From Nocardioides sediminis (GTDB lineage: Bacteria > Actinomycetota > Actinomycetes > Propionibacteriales > Nocardioidaceae): a stretch of 64,000 nucleotides of DNA. The first letter of the stretch is position 1. Every line of letters begins with the position of its first letter. Below, piece after piece: positions 17,235-26,615 of this stretch. Position numbers and translations under genes: made by a program. The stretch lies in NCBI RefSeq assembly GCF_003047295.1, contig NZ_PZYZ01000002.1:434001-498000 (forward strand), given 5' to 3'. A model generated the notes under the pieces. That model did not search any database and was not told the origin of the DNA. It saw only the letters and a program-made list of their open reading frames with translations.

Positions 17235-18170
17235 ATGCCACGGATTCGCGTCAACGCCGACAACTTCGTCCGGGCGGAGACCCACCGCATGCTGGCCGAC
17301 CTGCAACGCGACGCCGGTGGAGTCAACCGGCTCCTGCACCACCGGCAGCCCGCCTCGGTCGACCACCAGACCGTGATCCGGCTCAACCGGGACACGCTCT
17401 ACAGCTTCGCCGTCGTCGACATCTCGGCCGGCGCGACGCTCACCGTGCCGGACGCCGGCGGGCGGTACCTGTCGGTGATGGTGGTCAACGAGGACCACTT
17501 CATCAACCAGGTCGTCCACGACCCGGGCAGGCACGACCTCTCGGTGGACCTGCTGGGGAGTCCGTACGTCGTCGTCGCCGCCCGCACCCTCGTCGACCCC
17601 CGTGACCCGGGGGACCTGACGGCCGCCGCAGCTCTCCAGGACCAGCTCGCCGTCGAGGCGGGTGCCGGGCGCCCGTTCGAGATGCCCGACTACGACACGG
17701 CCGGCCTCGACCGCACCCGCGCGGCGCTGCTGTCGCTCGCTGCCGACCAGACGTCCTTCGCACGCAGCTTCGGCCGCAAGGAGGACGTCGACCCCGTCCA
17801 CCACCTCATCGGCACCGCCGCGGGCTGGGGAGGCCTGCCGGACACCGAGGCCACCTACGTCGGCGTCACCCCCGGCCTACCGGTCGGTGCGTACGAGCTG
17901 AAGGTCCGCGACGACGTCCCGGTGGACGGTTTCTGGTCGATCTCGGTCTACAACGCCGACGGCTTCTTCGAGCCCAACGAGCAGGGCGCCTACAGCGTCA
18001 ACAGCATCACCGCCGTCCGTGACGACGACGGTGGCGTGACGGTCCGCTTCGGGGGCGACGGCCCCAACTCGCTGCCCCTCACGGACGGCTGGAACTACCT
18101 CGTCCGCCTCTACCGGCCGCGCCCCGAGATCCTCGACGGGCGCTGGACCTTCCCCACGCTCGACGGTTGA
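17235..18170 (+). CDS. DUF1254/DUF1214 domain protein
   Basis: 311 aa. Contains NRDTLYSFAVVDISAGATLTVP (DUF1254 style, about residues 52-73) and a C-terminal DUF1214-like part with DGFWSISVYNADGFFEPNEQGAYSVNS (about 233-259) and NSLPLTDGWNYLVRLYRP. These domains often occur in secreted or periplasmic proteins, but here no signal peptide is visible, so a cytoplasmic location is likely. Biochemical role unknown. The ATG at 17235 is 7 bases after CACCCT, a poor -10. It interrupts the otherwise conserved DUF3499-manB order, so it may be a later arrival. Confidence 0.78.
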   Translation: MPRIRVNADNFVRAETHRMLADLQRDAGGVNRLLHHRQPASVDHQTVIRLNRDTLYSFAVVDISAGATLTVPDAGGRYLSVMVVNEDHFINQVVHDPGRHDLSVDLLGSPYVVVAARTLVDPRDPGDLTAAAALQDQLAVEAGAGRPFEMPDYDTAGLDRTRAALLSLAADQTSFARSFGRKEDVDPVHHLIGTAAGWGGLPDTEATYVGVTPGLPVGAYELKVRDDVPVDGFWSISVYNADGFFEPNEQGAYSVNSITAVRDDDGGVTVRFGGDGPNSLPLTDGWNYLVRLYRPRPEILDGRWTFPTLDG

Positions 18171-18369
18171 GGGGGCCGTCCCCGTTCGCTCCCGCGGCGA
18201 GTCGTTGTAGGTCGACCCCGGTGATCTCCGTCGTGCGCGCTGCCGACGACCGGGCCGAGGCCGCCGAACACCCGGTCGTCCCCCGTGACCTCTCCGGTAG
18301 GAGGGGTCGAGGCGTCGAGCGCAGCAAGCCTGAATCCCTTTCCACAGGCGGCCTCTCTGCGACGTCGCG

Positions 18370-18392
18370 TTGTCGGTGGCCCCTGATGCAAT
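18370..18392 (+). promoter_or_regulatory. PafBC/RecA-NDp-type DNA-damage promoter, copy 1
   Basis: TTGTCGGTG (18370-18378), 8 bases, then TGCAAT (18387-18392). The published mycobacterial RecA-NDp consensus recognised through PafBC is TTGTCRGTG-N8-TANNNT, so only the second base of the -10 deviates. The ATG at 18400 lies 7 bases downstream, so the mRNA is probably leaderless. The same arrangement precedes the second gene copy at 56746-56768. Confidence 0.75.
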
Positions 18393-18399
18393 AGGACCC

Positions 18400-19818
18400 A
18401 TGAAGACGCCCGCCGCTCCTGCTCTGCCGGACACTCCGGCCAAGCTGTTGCGTGCGGTGAAGGCATCGCGGGATCGGGCTGCTGCCGAGGACGTCGAGAT
18501 GATGCGGCTGGGCGTGCACTGGGCCGACCTGCACCTGGCCGACCCCGAGCACGCGGAGGCGTGCTTCACCTCGCCGAAGACCTTCGCGGGTGAGGGATCG
18601 CCGTCGATCGATGAGTTCTGTGTGCCGGAGTTCGCGACCATGCTCGGCCGCACCAACGACAGCGCTGGTCGGTTCCTGACCGAGTGCGTGGAGGTGGCCT
18701 ACCGGCTCCCGCGGCTGTGGGGTGCAGTCCAGGCCGGGCTGGTGGCGGGGTGGCGGGCCCGGGTGATCGCGCAGACCACCCTGGACCTCACTCTCGAGGC
18801 CGCGACGTACGTGGACGAGCAGGTGTTCTGGTGCGCCAACCGGCTCACCCCCTCCGCCCTGGGGCGGGTGGTGGACGAGGCCCGGGTGCGTCACATGCCC
18901 GAGGCCGTGGAGAAGGCGCTGGAGAAGAGTGCGGACAAGCGCAACGTCACCTTCGACACCCAGCAGGTCTCCTTCGACGGCACCATGCACCTGGAGGCGG
19001 ACCTGGAGATCCCCGACGCCCTCGCCCTGCGCGAGGCCGTCGCGTCCGGCGCCGAGCACCTCGCGAAGCTCGGGTCCACCGACACCGTCGACGGCCGCCG
19101 GGCCACCGCGCTGGGCGACCTCGCCCGCCGCCAGCTGACCCTCGGCTTCGACGACGAGGATTCTTCGGCGGTCGAGACCTCGAAGCCGCCGGCTCCGGCC
19201 ACGCCGGTGACGCAGATCGTCATCTATGCGCACCTGTCCGCCGATGCCATCACCGGCCTGGATGGGACAGGGTCTGGGACCGGCGAGGCGTTGTGTGCGC
19301 GGGTCGAGCAGGCCGGCCAACGGCTCCTGTCGGTGGAGCAGGTCCGCGCCTGGTGTGGCCGTCCCGACGCTGCGGTGGCCGTCAAGCCGGTCATCGACCT
19401 GCGCGAACGGTTGGAGACGAAGGGCTACACGCCCACCGCCGCCATGCGGGACTACGTGGTCGTCCGCGACGGGACGTGCGTCTTCCCGTGGTGCGGACGC
19501 AACGCCCGGCACGGCGACATCGACCACGTCGTGCCCTACGACCACGACCATCCCGACCGCGGCGGACAAACGAGCACCGACAACCTCGCCGCCCTGTGCC
19601 GCCGCCATCATCGGCTCAAGACTAAGGGCCGCTGGCGCTACCGGATGACCGAGCCGGGCGTGTTCGAGTGGACCAGCCCGCTGGGCTGGACCTACCGACG
19701 CGACCACACCGGCAGCCGGTGCACCGGACGCGCCTGGCCCGAACCCGGGTCGGGATCCGGGACCGCGGGCAGCGACCAGCAATACGACCGACCGGACCTG
19801 CGCCCGCCGGACCAGTAG
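18400..19818 (+). CDS. DUF222 / HNH endonuclease (13E12 repeat family), copy 1
   Basis: 472 aa, intact. An N-terminal DUF222 domain (about residues 1-330) is followed by an HNH nuclease: CVFPWCGRN, then DIDHVVPYDHDHP, TDNLAALCRRHHRLKTKGR (about 363-418), with the catalytic His in IDHV and zinc-type Cys pairs. Related to the REP13E12 proteins of M. tuberculosis, some of which are damage-inducible; the biological role is unresolved. The start is set at ATG 18400 because the -10 at 18387-18392 excludes an in-frame GTG at 18370. A near-identical but frameshifted copy lies at 56775-58206. A conserved hairpin follows the stop. Confidence 0.88.
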   Translation: MKTPAAPALPDTPAKLLRAVKASRDRAAAEDVEMMRLGVHWADLHLADPEHAEACFTSPKTFAGEGSPSIDEFCVPEFATMLGRTNDSAGRFLTECVEVAYRLPRLWGAVQAGLVAGWRARVIAQTTLDLTLEAATYVDEQVFWCANRLTPSALGRVVDEARVRHMPEAVEKALEKSADKRNVTFDTQQVSFDGTMHLEADLEIPDALALREAVASGAEHLAKLGSTDTVDGRRATALGDLARRQLTLGFDDEDSSAVETSKPPAPATPVTQIVIYAHLSADAITGLDGTGSGTGEALCARVEQAGQRLLSVEQVRAWCGRPDAAVAVKPVIDLRERLETKGYTPTAAMRDYVVVRDGTCVFPWCGRNARHGDIDHVVPYDHDHPDRGGQTSTDNLAALCRRHHRLKTKGRWRYRMTEPGVFEWTSPLGWTYRRDHTGSRCTGRAWPEPGSGSGTAGSDQQYDRPDLRPPDQ

Positions 19819-19833
19819 CCACCCCGCCCCGCA

Positions 19834-19858
19834 CCCCGCCACGGCGACATCGGCGGGG
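19834..19858 (+). terminator. Hairpin after DUF222-HNH copy 1
   Basis: CCCCGCC and GGCGGGG with an 11-base loop, 15 bp after the stop. An equivalent hairpin with the same loop length follows copy 2, so it belongs to the duplicated unit. The remainder of the gap up to 20052 holds no supported gene. Confidence 0.55.
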
Positions 19859-20052
19859 GCACCGGCATGTCCGGATGCCGCGCTGAGACGCCACGCACAC
19901 GCAGGCGAGGCCTCGGCAGCCGCAGCCGCGTGCTCCACCGCGCCAGCCGTCGGCCGTGCGGGCGGCGGTCAGCCACCCTCCGCCGAGGTCGGTCCGGCGC
20001 CCGAGCGTGCCCGCCACGCCCGCACCAGCTCCACGACGTCTAGGCTGCGGCC

Positions 20053-21456
20053 ATGCCCGAACCTTCCCCCTCGTCGACGCACGGATCGACCCTCGACGCG
20101 GCCAACGTCGACGCCATCTTCAAGGCGTACGACGTCCGCGGAACCGTCCCGGACCAGCTCGACGAGGACCTCGCCCGCGCCACCGGCGCCGCGTTCGTCG
20201 AGGTGGTCGGAGCGCCGGTGGTGGTCGTCGGCCACGACATGCGCCCCAGCTCGCCCGGCCTGGCCGGTGCTTTCGCCGCGGGCGCGACCGAGGCGGGGGC
20301 GGACGTGGTGATGATCGGCCTCGCCAGCACCGACCAGCTCTACTTCGCCTCGGGACACCTCGGCCACGCCGGCGTGATGTTCACCGCCAGCCACAACCCC
20401 GCGGGTTACAACGGGATGAAGATGTGCCGCGCGGGTGCGGTGCCGATCGGCTCCGAGACCGGCCTCGCCGAGATCCGCGACAGCGTGGTGCGGGGCGGCC
20501 ACCGGCCCGCGTCCACGCCGGGCAGCATCACGCAGGAGGACGTGCTCGCGGCCTACGCCGCCCACCTCCTCGACCTCGCTCCGGTGGACGGGCGCCGGCT
20601 CAAGGTCGTCGTCGACGCCGGCAACGGCATGGCCGGGCTCACCGCCCCCGCGGTGTTCGACCGCATCGGCTCCGAGCGGATCGAGCTGGTGCCGATGTTC
20701 TTCGAGCTCGACGGCACCTTTCCCAACCACGAGGCCAACCCCATCGAGCCGGCCAACCTCGTCGACCTCCAGCGGCGGGTGCTGGACGAGCGGGCCGACA
20801 TCGGCCTGGCCTTCGACGGCGACGCCGACCGCTGCTTCCTGGTCGACGAGCAGGGCCGGGCGGTGTCGCCCTCGACGCTCACCGCGCTGATCGCCTCGCG
20901 CGAGCTCGCCAAGGAGCCCGGGGCGACGATCATCCACAACCTCATCACGAGCCGTGCGGTGCCCGAGATCGTCACCGACCTCGGCGGCTCGCCCGTGCGC
21001 ACCCGGGTCGGCCACTCCTACATCAAGGCGACGATGGCCGAGACCGGGGCGATCTTCGGTGGCGAGCACAGCGGGCACTTCTACTTCCGCGACTTCTGGC
21101 GCGCCGACTCCGGGATGCTCGCCGCGCTCCACGCCCTGGCCGCCCTGGCCGAGACCGAGCAGCCGCTGAGCGCGCTCCTCGCCGACTACGAGCGCTACGT
21201 CGTCAGCGGAGAGATCAACTCCACCGTCGCGGACCAGACGGCCGTGGTCGAGACGATCGAGAAGGCGTACGCCGACCACGACGGCGTGACCGCCGACCGG
21301 CTCGACGGGCTCACCGTGGCCCATGACGACTGGTGGTTCAACGTCCGCCCGTCCAACACCGAGCCGCTGCTGCGGCTCAACGCCGAAGGCCGCGACCGCG
21401 CCACGATGGAGCGGATCCGCAACGAGGTCCTCACCACCATCAGGAGCCACTCGTGA
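20053..21456 (+). CDS. manB: Phosphomannomutase / phosphoglucomutase
   Basis: 467 aa, usual length. Interconverts mannose-6-phosphate and mannose-1-phosphate. Domain 1 carries the phosphoserine loop [14 protein letters not shown] (about residues 112-125), domain 2 the metal loop FDGDADRCF (about 254-262), domain 3 [12 protein letters not shown] (about 336-347) and domain 4 the phosphate-binding [11 protein letters not shown] (about 432-442). TAGGCT at 20041-20046 lies 6 bases before ATG 20053, indicating a leaderless start. Followed by two coupled genes. Equivalent to Rv3257c (pmmA/manB) by context. Confidence 0.95.
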   Translation: MPEPSPSSTHGSTLDAANVDAIFKAYDVRGTVPDQLDEDLARATGAAFVEVVGAPVVVVGHDMRPSSPGLAGAFAAGATEAGADVVMIGLASTDQLYFASGHLGHAGVMFTASHNPAGYNGMKMCRAGAVPIGSETGLAEIRDSVVRGGHRPASTPGSITQEDVLAAYAAHLLDLAPVDGRRLKVVVDAGNGMAGLTAPAVFDRIGSERIELVPMFFELDGTFPNHEANPIEPANLVDLQRRVLDERADIGLAFDGDADRCFLVDEQGRAVSPSTLTALIASRELAKEPGATIIHNLITSRAVPEIVTDLGGSPVRTRVGHSYIKATMAETGAIFGGEHSGHFYFRDFWRADSGMLAALHALAALAETEQPLSALLADYERYVVSGEINSTVADQTAVVETIEKAYADHDGVTADRLDGLTVAHDDWWFNVRPSNTEPLLRLNAEGRDRATMERIRNEVLTTIRSHS

Positions 21457-21617
21457 ACATCGACCCCCAGCTGCTCGAGATCATCGTCTGCCCCGACTGC
21501 CACGGGCAGCTCGAGGAGGGCACCGACGAGCTCGTCTGCACCGCGTGCGGCCTGGCCTACCCGGTCAGGGACGACATCCCGGTGCTGCTCGTCGACGAGG
21601 CCCGCAAGCCGGCCTGA
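21453..21617 (+). CDS. Trm112-like zinc-ribbon protein
   Basis: 54 aa from GTG 21453, whose GTGA overlaps the manB stop. It reads [17 protein letters not shown]...[20 protein letters not shown]: two CxxC pairs (C12/C15 and C30/C33) form a zinc ribbon, followed by the conserved YPVRDGIP-like segment. Trm112 family proteins in eukaryotes and archaea activate methyltransferases; bacterial roles are mostly unproven. Sits between manB and the SIS-domain gene in many actinobacteria. Confidence 0.85.
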   Translation: MNIDPQLLEIIVCPDCHGQLEEGTDELVCTACGLAYPVRDDIPVLLVDEARKPA

Positions 21618-21622
21618 TCGCC

Positions 21623-22660
21623 ATGGCCATGTGGTTCGACGAGTCCAGGCTCGACGACGAGCGCGTCCTGGCCGCCCACGACCTGCCGCTGCGGGCGCTC
21701 GCCGAGAGCGGGGCACGGGTACGGCGCGAGGCCCACGACGCCTCCGCGGCCACGGCCGCGGCGATCGCCGGCCAGCAGGGGGTGGACCAGCCCCGTGCGG
21801 TCATCGCCGCCGGTCCCGACTCCCGCCTCCTGCGCGCCGTGCTCGAGCCGTGGTGCCCCGTGCCGTTCGTCGCGTGGCCCGGACCGGCCCTGCCGGGGTG
21901 GGCGGGCAGCCTGGACCTGGTCGTGATGCTCGCCCCCGAGGGCTCGGACAGCGGCTCGGCGTCGGCCGTGGCCGAGGCCGTGCGCCGTGGCTGCCAGGTC
22001 GTGGTCGCGTGCCCGGCGGGCTCGATGGTCGCCGAGCACGCGGCCGGCCGCTACACCACGCTCCTGCCCACGGTCACCGGGGACCAGCTCGCCACCGCGG
22101 TGGTGATGCTCGACTACCTCGCCCAGGTCCGCCTGGGCCCGCGCGCCGACGCCGAGGACGTGGCCACCGCGCTGGACGCCGTGGCCGAGCAGTGCTCGCC
22201 GTTCCGCGACCTGGCCGTCAACCCCGCCAAGATGCTGGCCATCGCCCTCGCCGACACCAATCCGCTGGTCTGGGGCGGTTCGGTGCTGGCCGCGCGAGCC
22301 GCACGCCGGGTCGCGGAGTCCATCCGCCGTGCCTCGGGACGCACCGCCCTGGCCGGCGACGCCGAGCACCTGGTCCCGGTGCTCGAGGCCGCCCGTCCGC
22401 GCGACGTGTTCGCCGACCCGTTCGCCGACGGCGACGCCCCCGCGGAGCGGCGGCCGCTCCTGGTGGTCCTCGACGACGGCGCCGAGGACCCCGTCGTGCG
22501 TGAGCAGCGCGGCCGGCTCCAGGCCGCGGCGGCGCGCCGCGACGTGCTCGTCGAGACCGTCAGCACGGAGGCCGAGAACGAGCTGGCCCGCTACGCCTCC
22601 CTCGTGCTGCAGGGCACCTACGCCGCGGAGTACCTCCGGATCGGCTTCACCTCGGACTGA
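21623..22660 (+). CDS. SIS-domain protein, mannose-6-phosphate isomerase-like (TobH type)
   Basis: 345 aa. N-terminal region with RESG-like ALAESGARVRREA, then a SIS fold around DLVVMLAPEGSDSGSASAVAEAVRRGCQVVVAC (about residues 94-126). A second part contains NPLVWGGSVLAARAARRVAESIRRASGRTAL. Related to the bifunctional phosphoglucose/phosphomannose isomerase family; the mycobacterial neighbour is annotated TobH. Given manB directly upstream, supplying mannose-6-phosphate from fructose-6-phosphate is plausible but unproven. I used ATG 21623; a second ATG at 21629 is possible. It follows the Trm112 gene by 5 bp. Confidence 0.8.
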   Translation: MAMWFDESRLDDERVLAAHDLPLRALAESGARVRREAHDASAATAAAIAGQQGVDQPRAVIAAGPDSRLLRAVLEPWCPVPFVAWPGPALPGWAGSLDLVVMLAPEGSDSGSASAVAEAVRRGCQVVVACPAGSMVAEHAAGRYTTLLPTVTGDQLATAVVMLDYLAQVRLGPRADAEDVATALDAVAEQCSPFRDLAVNPAKMLAIALADTNPLVWGGSVLAARAARRVAESIRRASGRTALAGDAEHLVPVLEAARPRDVFADPFADGDAPAERRPLLVVLDDGAEDPVVREQRGRLQAAAARRDVLVETVSTEAENELARYASLVLQGTYAAEYLRIGFTSD

Positions 22661-22748
22661 TCCCGCCCCTGCGGCCCCCCCGGGTTTGTGCTGTGCGCCC
22701 GTGCCTGCAACGGTGGAGGAGTCCCTGACCTCTGTGGAAGGAGAGCTC

Positions 22749-23033
22749 GTGCTCACCCTCACCCAGAACGCCAGCACGATCGTCCGTGAGATCACCCACC
22801 AGTCCAGCGAGGCCGACGCCGCGGGCCTGCGGATCGCCCTCGAGGCGACGCCGGAGCCCGCCTTCGCCATCAGCTCGACCGACGGCCCCCAGCCGGGGGA
22901 CGCGACGGTCCAGCAGGACGGCGCCACGGTCTACCTCGACGCCGGATCGGCGCAGGAGCTCGACGACAAGGTCCTCGACGCCAGCGTCGACCAGGAGGGC
23001 GGCGTGCAGTTCGCGCTCGGCCTGCAGGGCTGA
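22749..23033 (+). CDS. IscA/HesB-like protein without cysteines
   Basis: 94 aa starting at GTG 22749, with AAGGAGAGCTC as ribosome binding site. The order LTLTQNASTIVREI, AGLRIALEA, DGATVYLDAGSAQELDDKVLDASVD, GGVQFAL follows the A-type iron-sulfur carrier fold (IscA/SufA/ErpA). There is not a single cysteine, so it cannot carry a cluster in the normal way. Its function is unknown; regulatory or structural roles are possible. Closed by a perfect 17-bp hairpin. Confidence 0.75.
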   Translation: MLTLTQNASTIVREITHQSSEADAAGLRIALEATPEPAFAISSTDGPQPGDATVQQDGATVYLDAGSAQELDDKVLDASVDQEGGVQFALGLQG

Positions 23034-23049
23034 CGCGCACGACACGTCC

Positions 23050-23085
23050 ACGAGGGCGGCCGGGGATCTCCCCGGCCGCCCTCGT
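23050..23085 (+). terminator. Perfect 17-bp hairpin terminator
   Basis: Arms 23050-23066 and 23069-23085 are exact inverted repeats with only TC between them; in RNA the innermost pairs would open to form the loop. It begins 17 bp after the IscA-like stop, and its other side ends GTCGTGTCTGTC. Confidence 0.75.
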
Positions 23086-23164
23086 CGTGTCTGTCGTCCC
23101 TCGACCCGTCCTCCCGGACCTCGCCAGGTCCGGGGCGGGCGTGTCCCGCGGATAGGCTGGGCCG

Positions 23165-23191
23165 GTGACCGACACGAGGGAGCTCGCCTGA
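23165..23191 (+). CDS. Possible leaderless 8-codon leader ORF
   Basis: GTG at 23165 lies 6 bases after a TAGGCT -10 hexamer (23153-23158), exactly at the predicted transcription start. The frame reads MTDTRELA and its TGA (23189-23191) shares the A with the ATG of the DUF808 gene. It would thus be translated first on a leaderless mRNA and couple translation to DUF808; GAGGGAGCTC inside it is also the DUF808 ribosome binding site. Prediction only. Confidence 0.4.
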   Translation: MTDTRELA

Positions 23192-24342
23192 TGGCCGCCG
23201 GACTCTTCGCCCTGCTCGACGACGTCGCCGCCCTGGCCCGGATCGCGGCGGCCAGCGTGGACGACGTCGGCGCGGCCGCCGGCCGCGCGAGCGCCAAGGC
23301 CGCGGGCGTGGTGGTCGACGACACGGCGGTCACCCCGCAGTACCTCCACGGCTCCGCCGCCGAGCGCGAGCTGCCGATCATCAAGAAGATCGCGATCGGC
23401 TCGCTGCGCAACAAGCTGCTCTTCATCCTGCCCGCGGCCGTGCTCCTCGGGCAGTTCCTGCCCGAGCTGCTGCCCGTGATCCTCATCTTCGGTGGTGGCT
23501 TCCTCGCCTACGAGGGCGCCCACAAGGTGTGGGAGAAGGTCAGCGGCCACCACACGGAGGCCGAGGAGGACGTCTCGCCGCAGGGCGAGTTCACCCCCGA
23601 GCACGAGCAGCGGACCATCGCCCAGGCCGTCCGCACCGACTTCATCCTGAGCGCCGAGATCATGGTCATCGCGCTCAAGGAGGTCGTCGGCTCAGACCCC
23701 GACGCCAGCATCTGGATGCGCGCGATCGTGCTGGCCGTGGTGGCCATCATGATCACCGTCCTGGTGTACGGCGTGGTGGCGCTGATCGTGAAGATGGACG
23801 ACGTCGGCCTTCACCTGACCCTGAAGTCCTCCGCGGCGGCGCAGCGCGTCGGCCACGCCCTGGTGGGGGCCATGCCCCGGCTGCTCGCCGCGATATCGCT
23901 CATCGGCACGCTGGCCATGCTGTGGGTCGGTGGCCACATCTTCCTCGTCAGCCTCTACGAGATCGGCGACGACGGCGGGCTCCTGGGGGGCACAGCGCTC
24001 GGCGACGTGCTCCACGCGCCGTACGACCTCGTCCACCACTGGGAGGAGGCCGTCCACGACGCGGTCGGCGGCGCCCTGGGCAGCCTCGCCGGGTGGGTGG
24101 TCAACACCCTCGTGTCGGCGGTCGTCGGACTCGTCGTCGGCGGCATCGTGCTGGCGGTCCTGCACGCGTTCGGCATCGGGGGCGGCCACGGCTCCGGGGA
24201 CCACGCCGAGGAGCACACCGGGGACCGCGCCGGGGACCACACCGGGGACGCGGTGGACCACGCGGTGGACCACGCAGCGGACCCGGCCGAGGCCGGTGCG
24301 GAGGGCGGTCAGGGCCCCGTCGAGGATTCTCCGAATCGGTGA
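23191..24342 (+). CDS. DUF808 membrane protein (YedI-like)
   Basis: 383 aa. Family signature at the start ([25 protein letters not shown], about residues 1-25), then [44 protein letters not shown] hydrophobic segments and about four further helices up to residue 340. The C-terminal 45 residues are a repetitive Asp/His-rich tail ([21 protein letters not shown]) that could bind divalent metals. Function of YedI/DUF808 unknown. The ATG at 23191 has GAGGGAGC in front and overlaps a short possible leader ORF. Monocistronic. Confidence 0.85.
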   Translation: MAAGLFALLDDVAALARIAAASVDDVGAAAGRASAKAAGVVVDDTAVTPQYLHGSAAERELPIIKKIAIGSLRNKLLFILPAAVLLGQFLPELLPVILIFGGGFLAYEGAHKVWEKVSGHHTEAEEDVSPQGEFTPEHEQRTIAQAVRTDFILSAEIMVIALKEVVGSDPDASIWMRAIVLAVVAIMITVLVYGVVALIVKMDDVGLHLTLKSSAAAQRVGHALVGAMPRLLAAISLIGTLAMLWVGGHIFLVSLYEIGDDGGLLGGTALGDVLHAPYDLVHHWEEAVHDAVGGALGSLAGWVVNTLVSAVVGLVVGGIVLAVLHAFGIGGGHGSGDHAEEHTGDRAGDHTGDAVDHAVDHAADPAEAGAEGGQGPVEDSPNR

Positions 24343-24439
24343 GCCCGGTCATACGCTTCTGAGGTCCGCGCGGGAGATCCCGACGACGCACAGATGTGCG
24401 GCGCAGACGCGCTCCACCAAAGACTTCAGGAGACAACTG

Positions 24440-25882
<1,443 letters not shown>

Positions 25883-25897
25883 GGCAGACTGGGCGGC

Positions 25898-26599
25898 ATG
25901 ACACGTCCTGCCGAGCTCCCCACCCGGGGCAGCATCCTCGTCGTCGACGACGACTCGTCCCTGGCGGAGATGCTCTCCCTGGTGCTGCGGCAGGAGGGCT
26001 TCGAGAGCCAGGTCGTGGGTCGCGGTGACGAGGCGCTGGACGCGTTCCGGAGCTTTCGGCCCGACCTGGTCCTCCTCGACCTGATGCTGCCCGGCAAGGA
26101 CGGCATCGACGTCTGCAAGGAGATCCGCGCCGAGTCCGGCGTGCCGATCGTCATGCTCACCGCCAAGGGCGACACCGTCGACGTGGTCGTCGGCCTCGAG
26201 TCCGGGGCCGACGACTACATCGTCAAGCCGTTCAAGCCCAAGGAGCTCATCGCCCGGATCCGCGCGCGCGTGCGCCGCAACGAGGCGCCCGTCTCCGAGG
26301 CCCTCACCATCGGCGACCTGGCCATCGACGTCTCCGGCCACTCCGTCACCCGCGCGGGCAAGCCGGTCAACCTGACGCCGCTGGAGTTCGACCTGCTGGT
26401 CTGCCTCGCCCGCAAGCCGTGGCAGGTCTTCACGCGGGAGGTGCTCCTCGAGCAGGTGTGGGGCTACCGCCACAGCGCCGACACCCGGCTGGTCAACGTG
26501 CACGTGCAGCGCCTGCGGTCCAAGGTCGAGCACGACCCCGAGAACCCCGAGATCGTGGTGACCGTCCGAGGCGTGGGTTACAAGGCCGGCACGGCCTAG
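25898..26599 (+). CDS. mtrA: Response regulator MtrA
   Basis: 233 aa OmpR/PhoB-type regulator. Receiver domain with acidic pocket VVDDD (about residues 15-19), phosphoacceptor Asp61 in LVLLDLMLPG, Thr in VMLTAKG and Lys in YIVKPFKPKEL. A C-terminal winged helix has LTPLEFDLLVCLARKPWQVF and RGVGYKAG. MtrA controls cell-wall hydrolases, oriC and division genes and binds GTNAC-type direct repeats, two candidate sets of which occur in this window (around 4000-4058 and 44259-44282). It is followed 16 bp later by its kinase. CAGACT 8-13 bases before the ATG could give a leaderless start inside the ahcY-mtrA gap. Confidence 0.95.
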   Translation: MTRPAELPTRGSILVVDDDSSLAEMLSLVLRQEGFESQVVGRGDEALDAFRSFRPDLVLLDLMLPGKDGIDVCKEIRAESGVPIVMLTAKGDTVDVVVGLESGADDYIVKPFKPKELIARIRARVRRNEAPVSEALTIGDLAIDVSGHSVTRAGKPVNLTPLEFDLLVCLARKPWQVFTREVLLEQVWGYRHSADTRLVNVHVQRLRSKVEHDPENPEIVVTVRGVGYKAGTA

Positions 26600-26615
26600 T
26601 CCGGCCCCGGCATCC

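Noticed and set aside
19960..19990. Fourth copy of the 51-bp palindrome
   Set aside because: Only GCGGTCAGCCAC matches; no partner arm lies at the fixed distance, so it is at most a degenerate remnant.
24189..24310. Tandem repeat or small array at the end of the DUF808 gene
   Set aside because: The repeated GACCACGC/CCGGGGAC units are codons of the Asp/His-rich tail, in frame, and not a separate element.
24343..24439. Possible SAH riboswitch before ahcY
   Set aside because: I could not find the conserved core of known SAH riboswitches, and only 97 bp are available.
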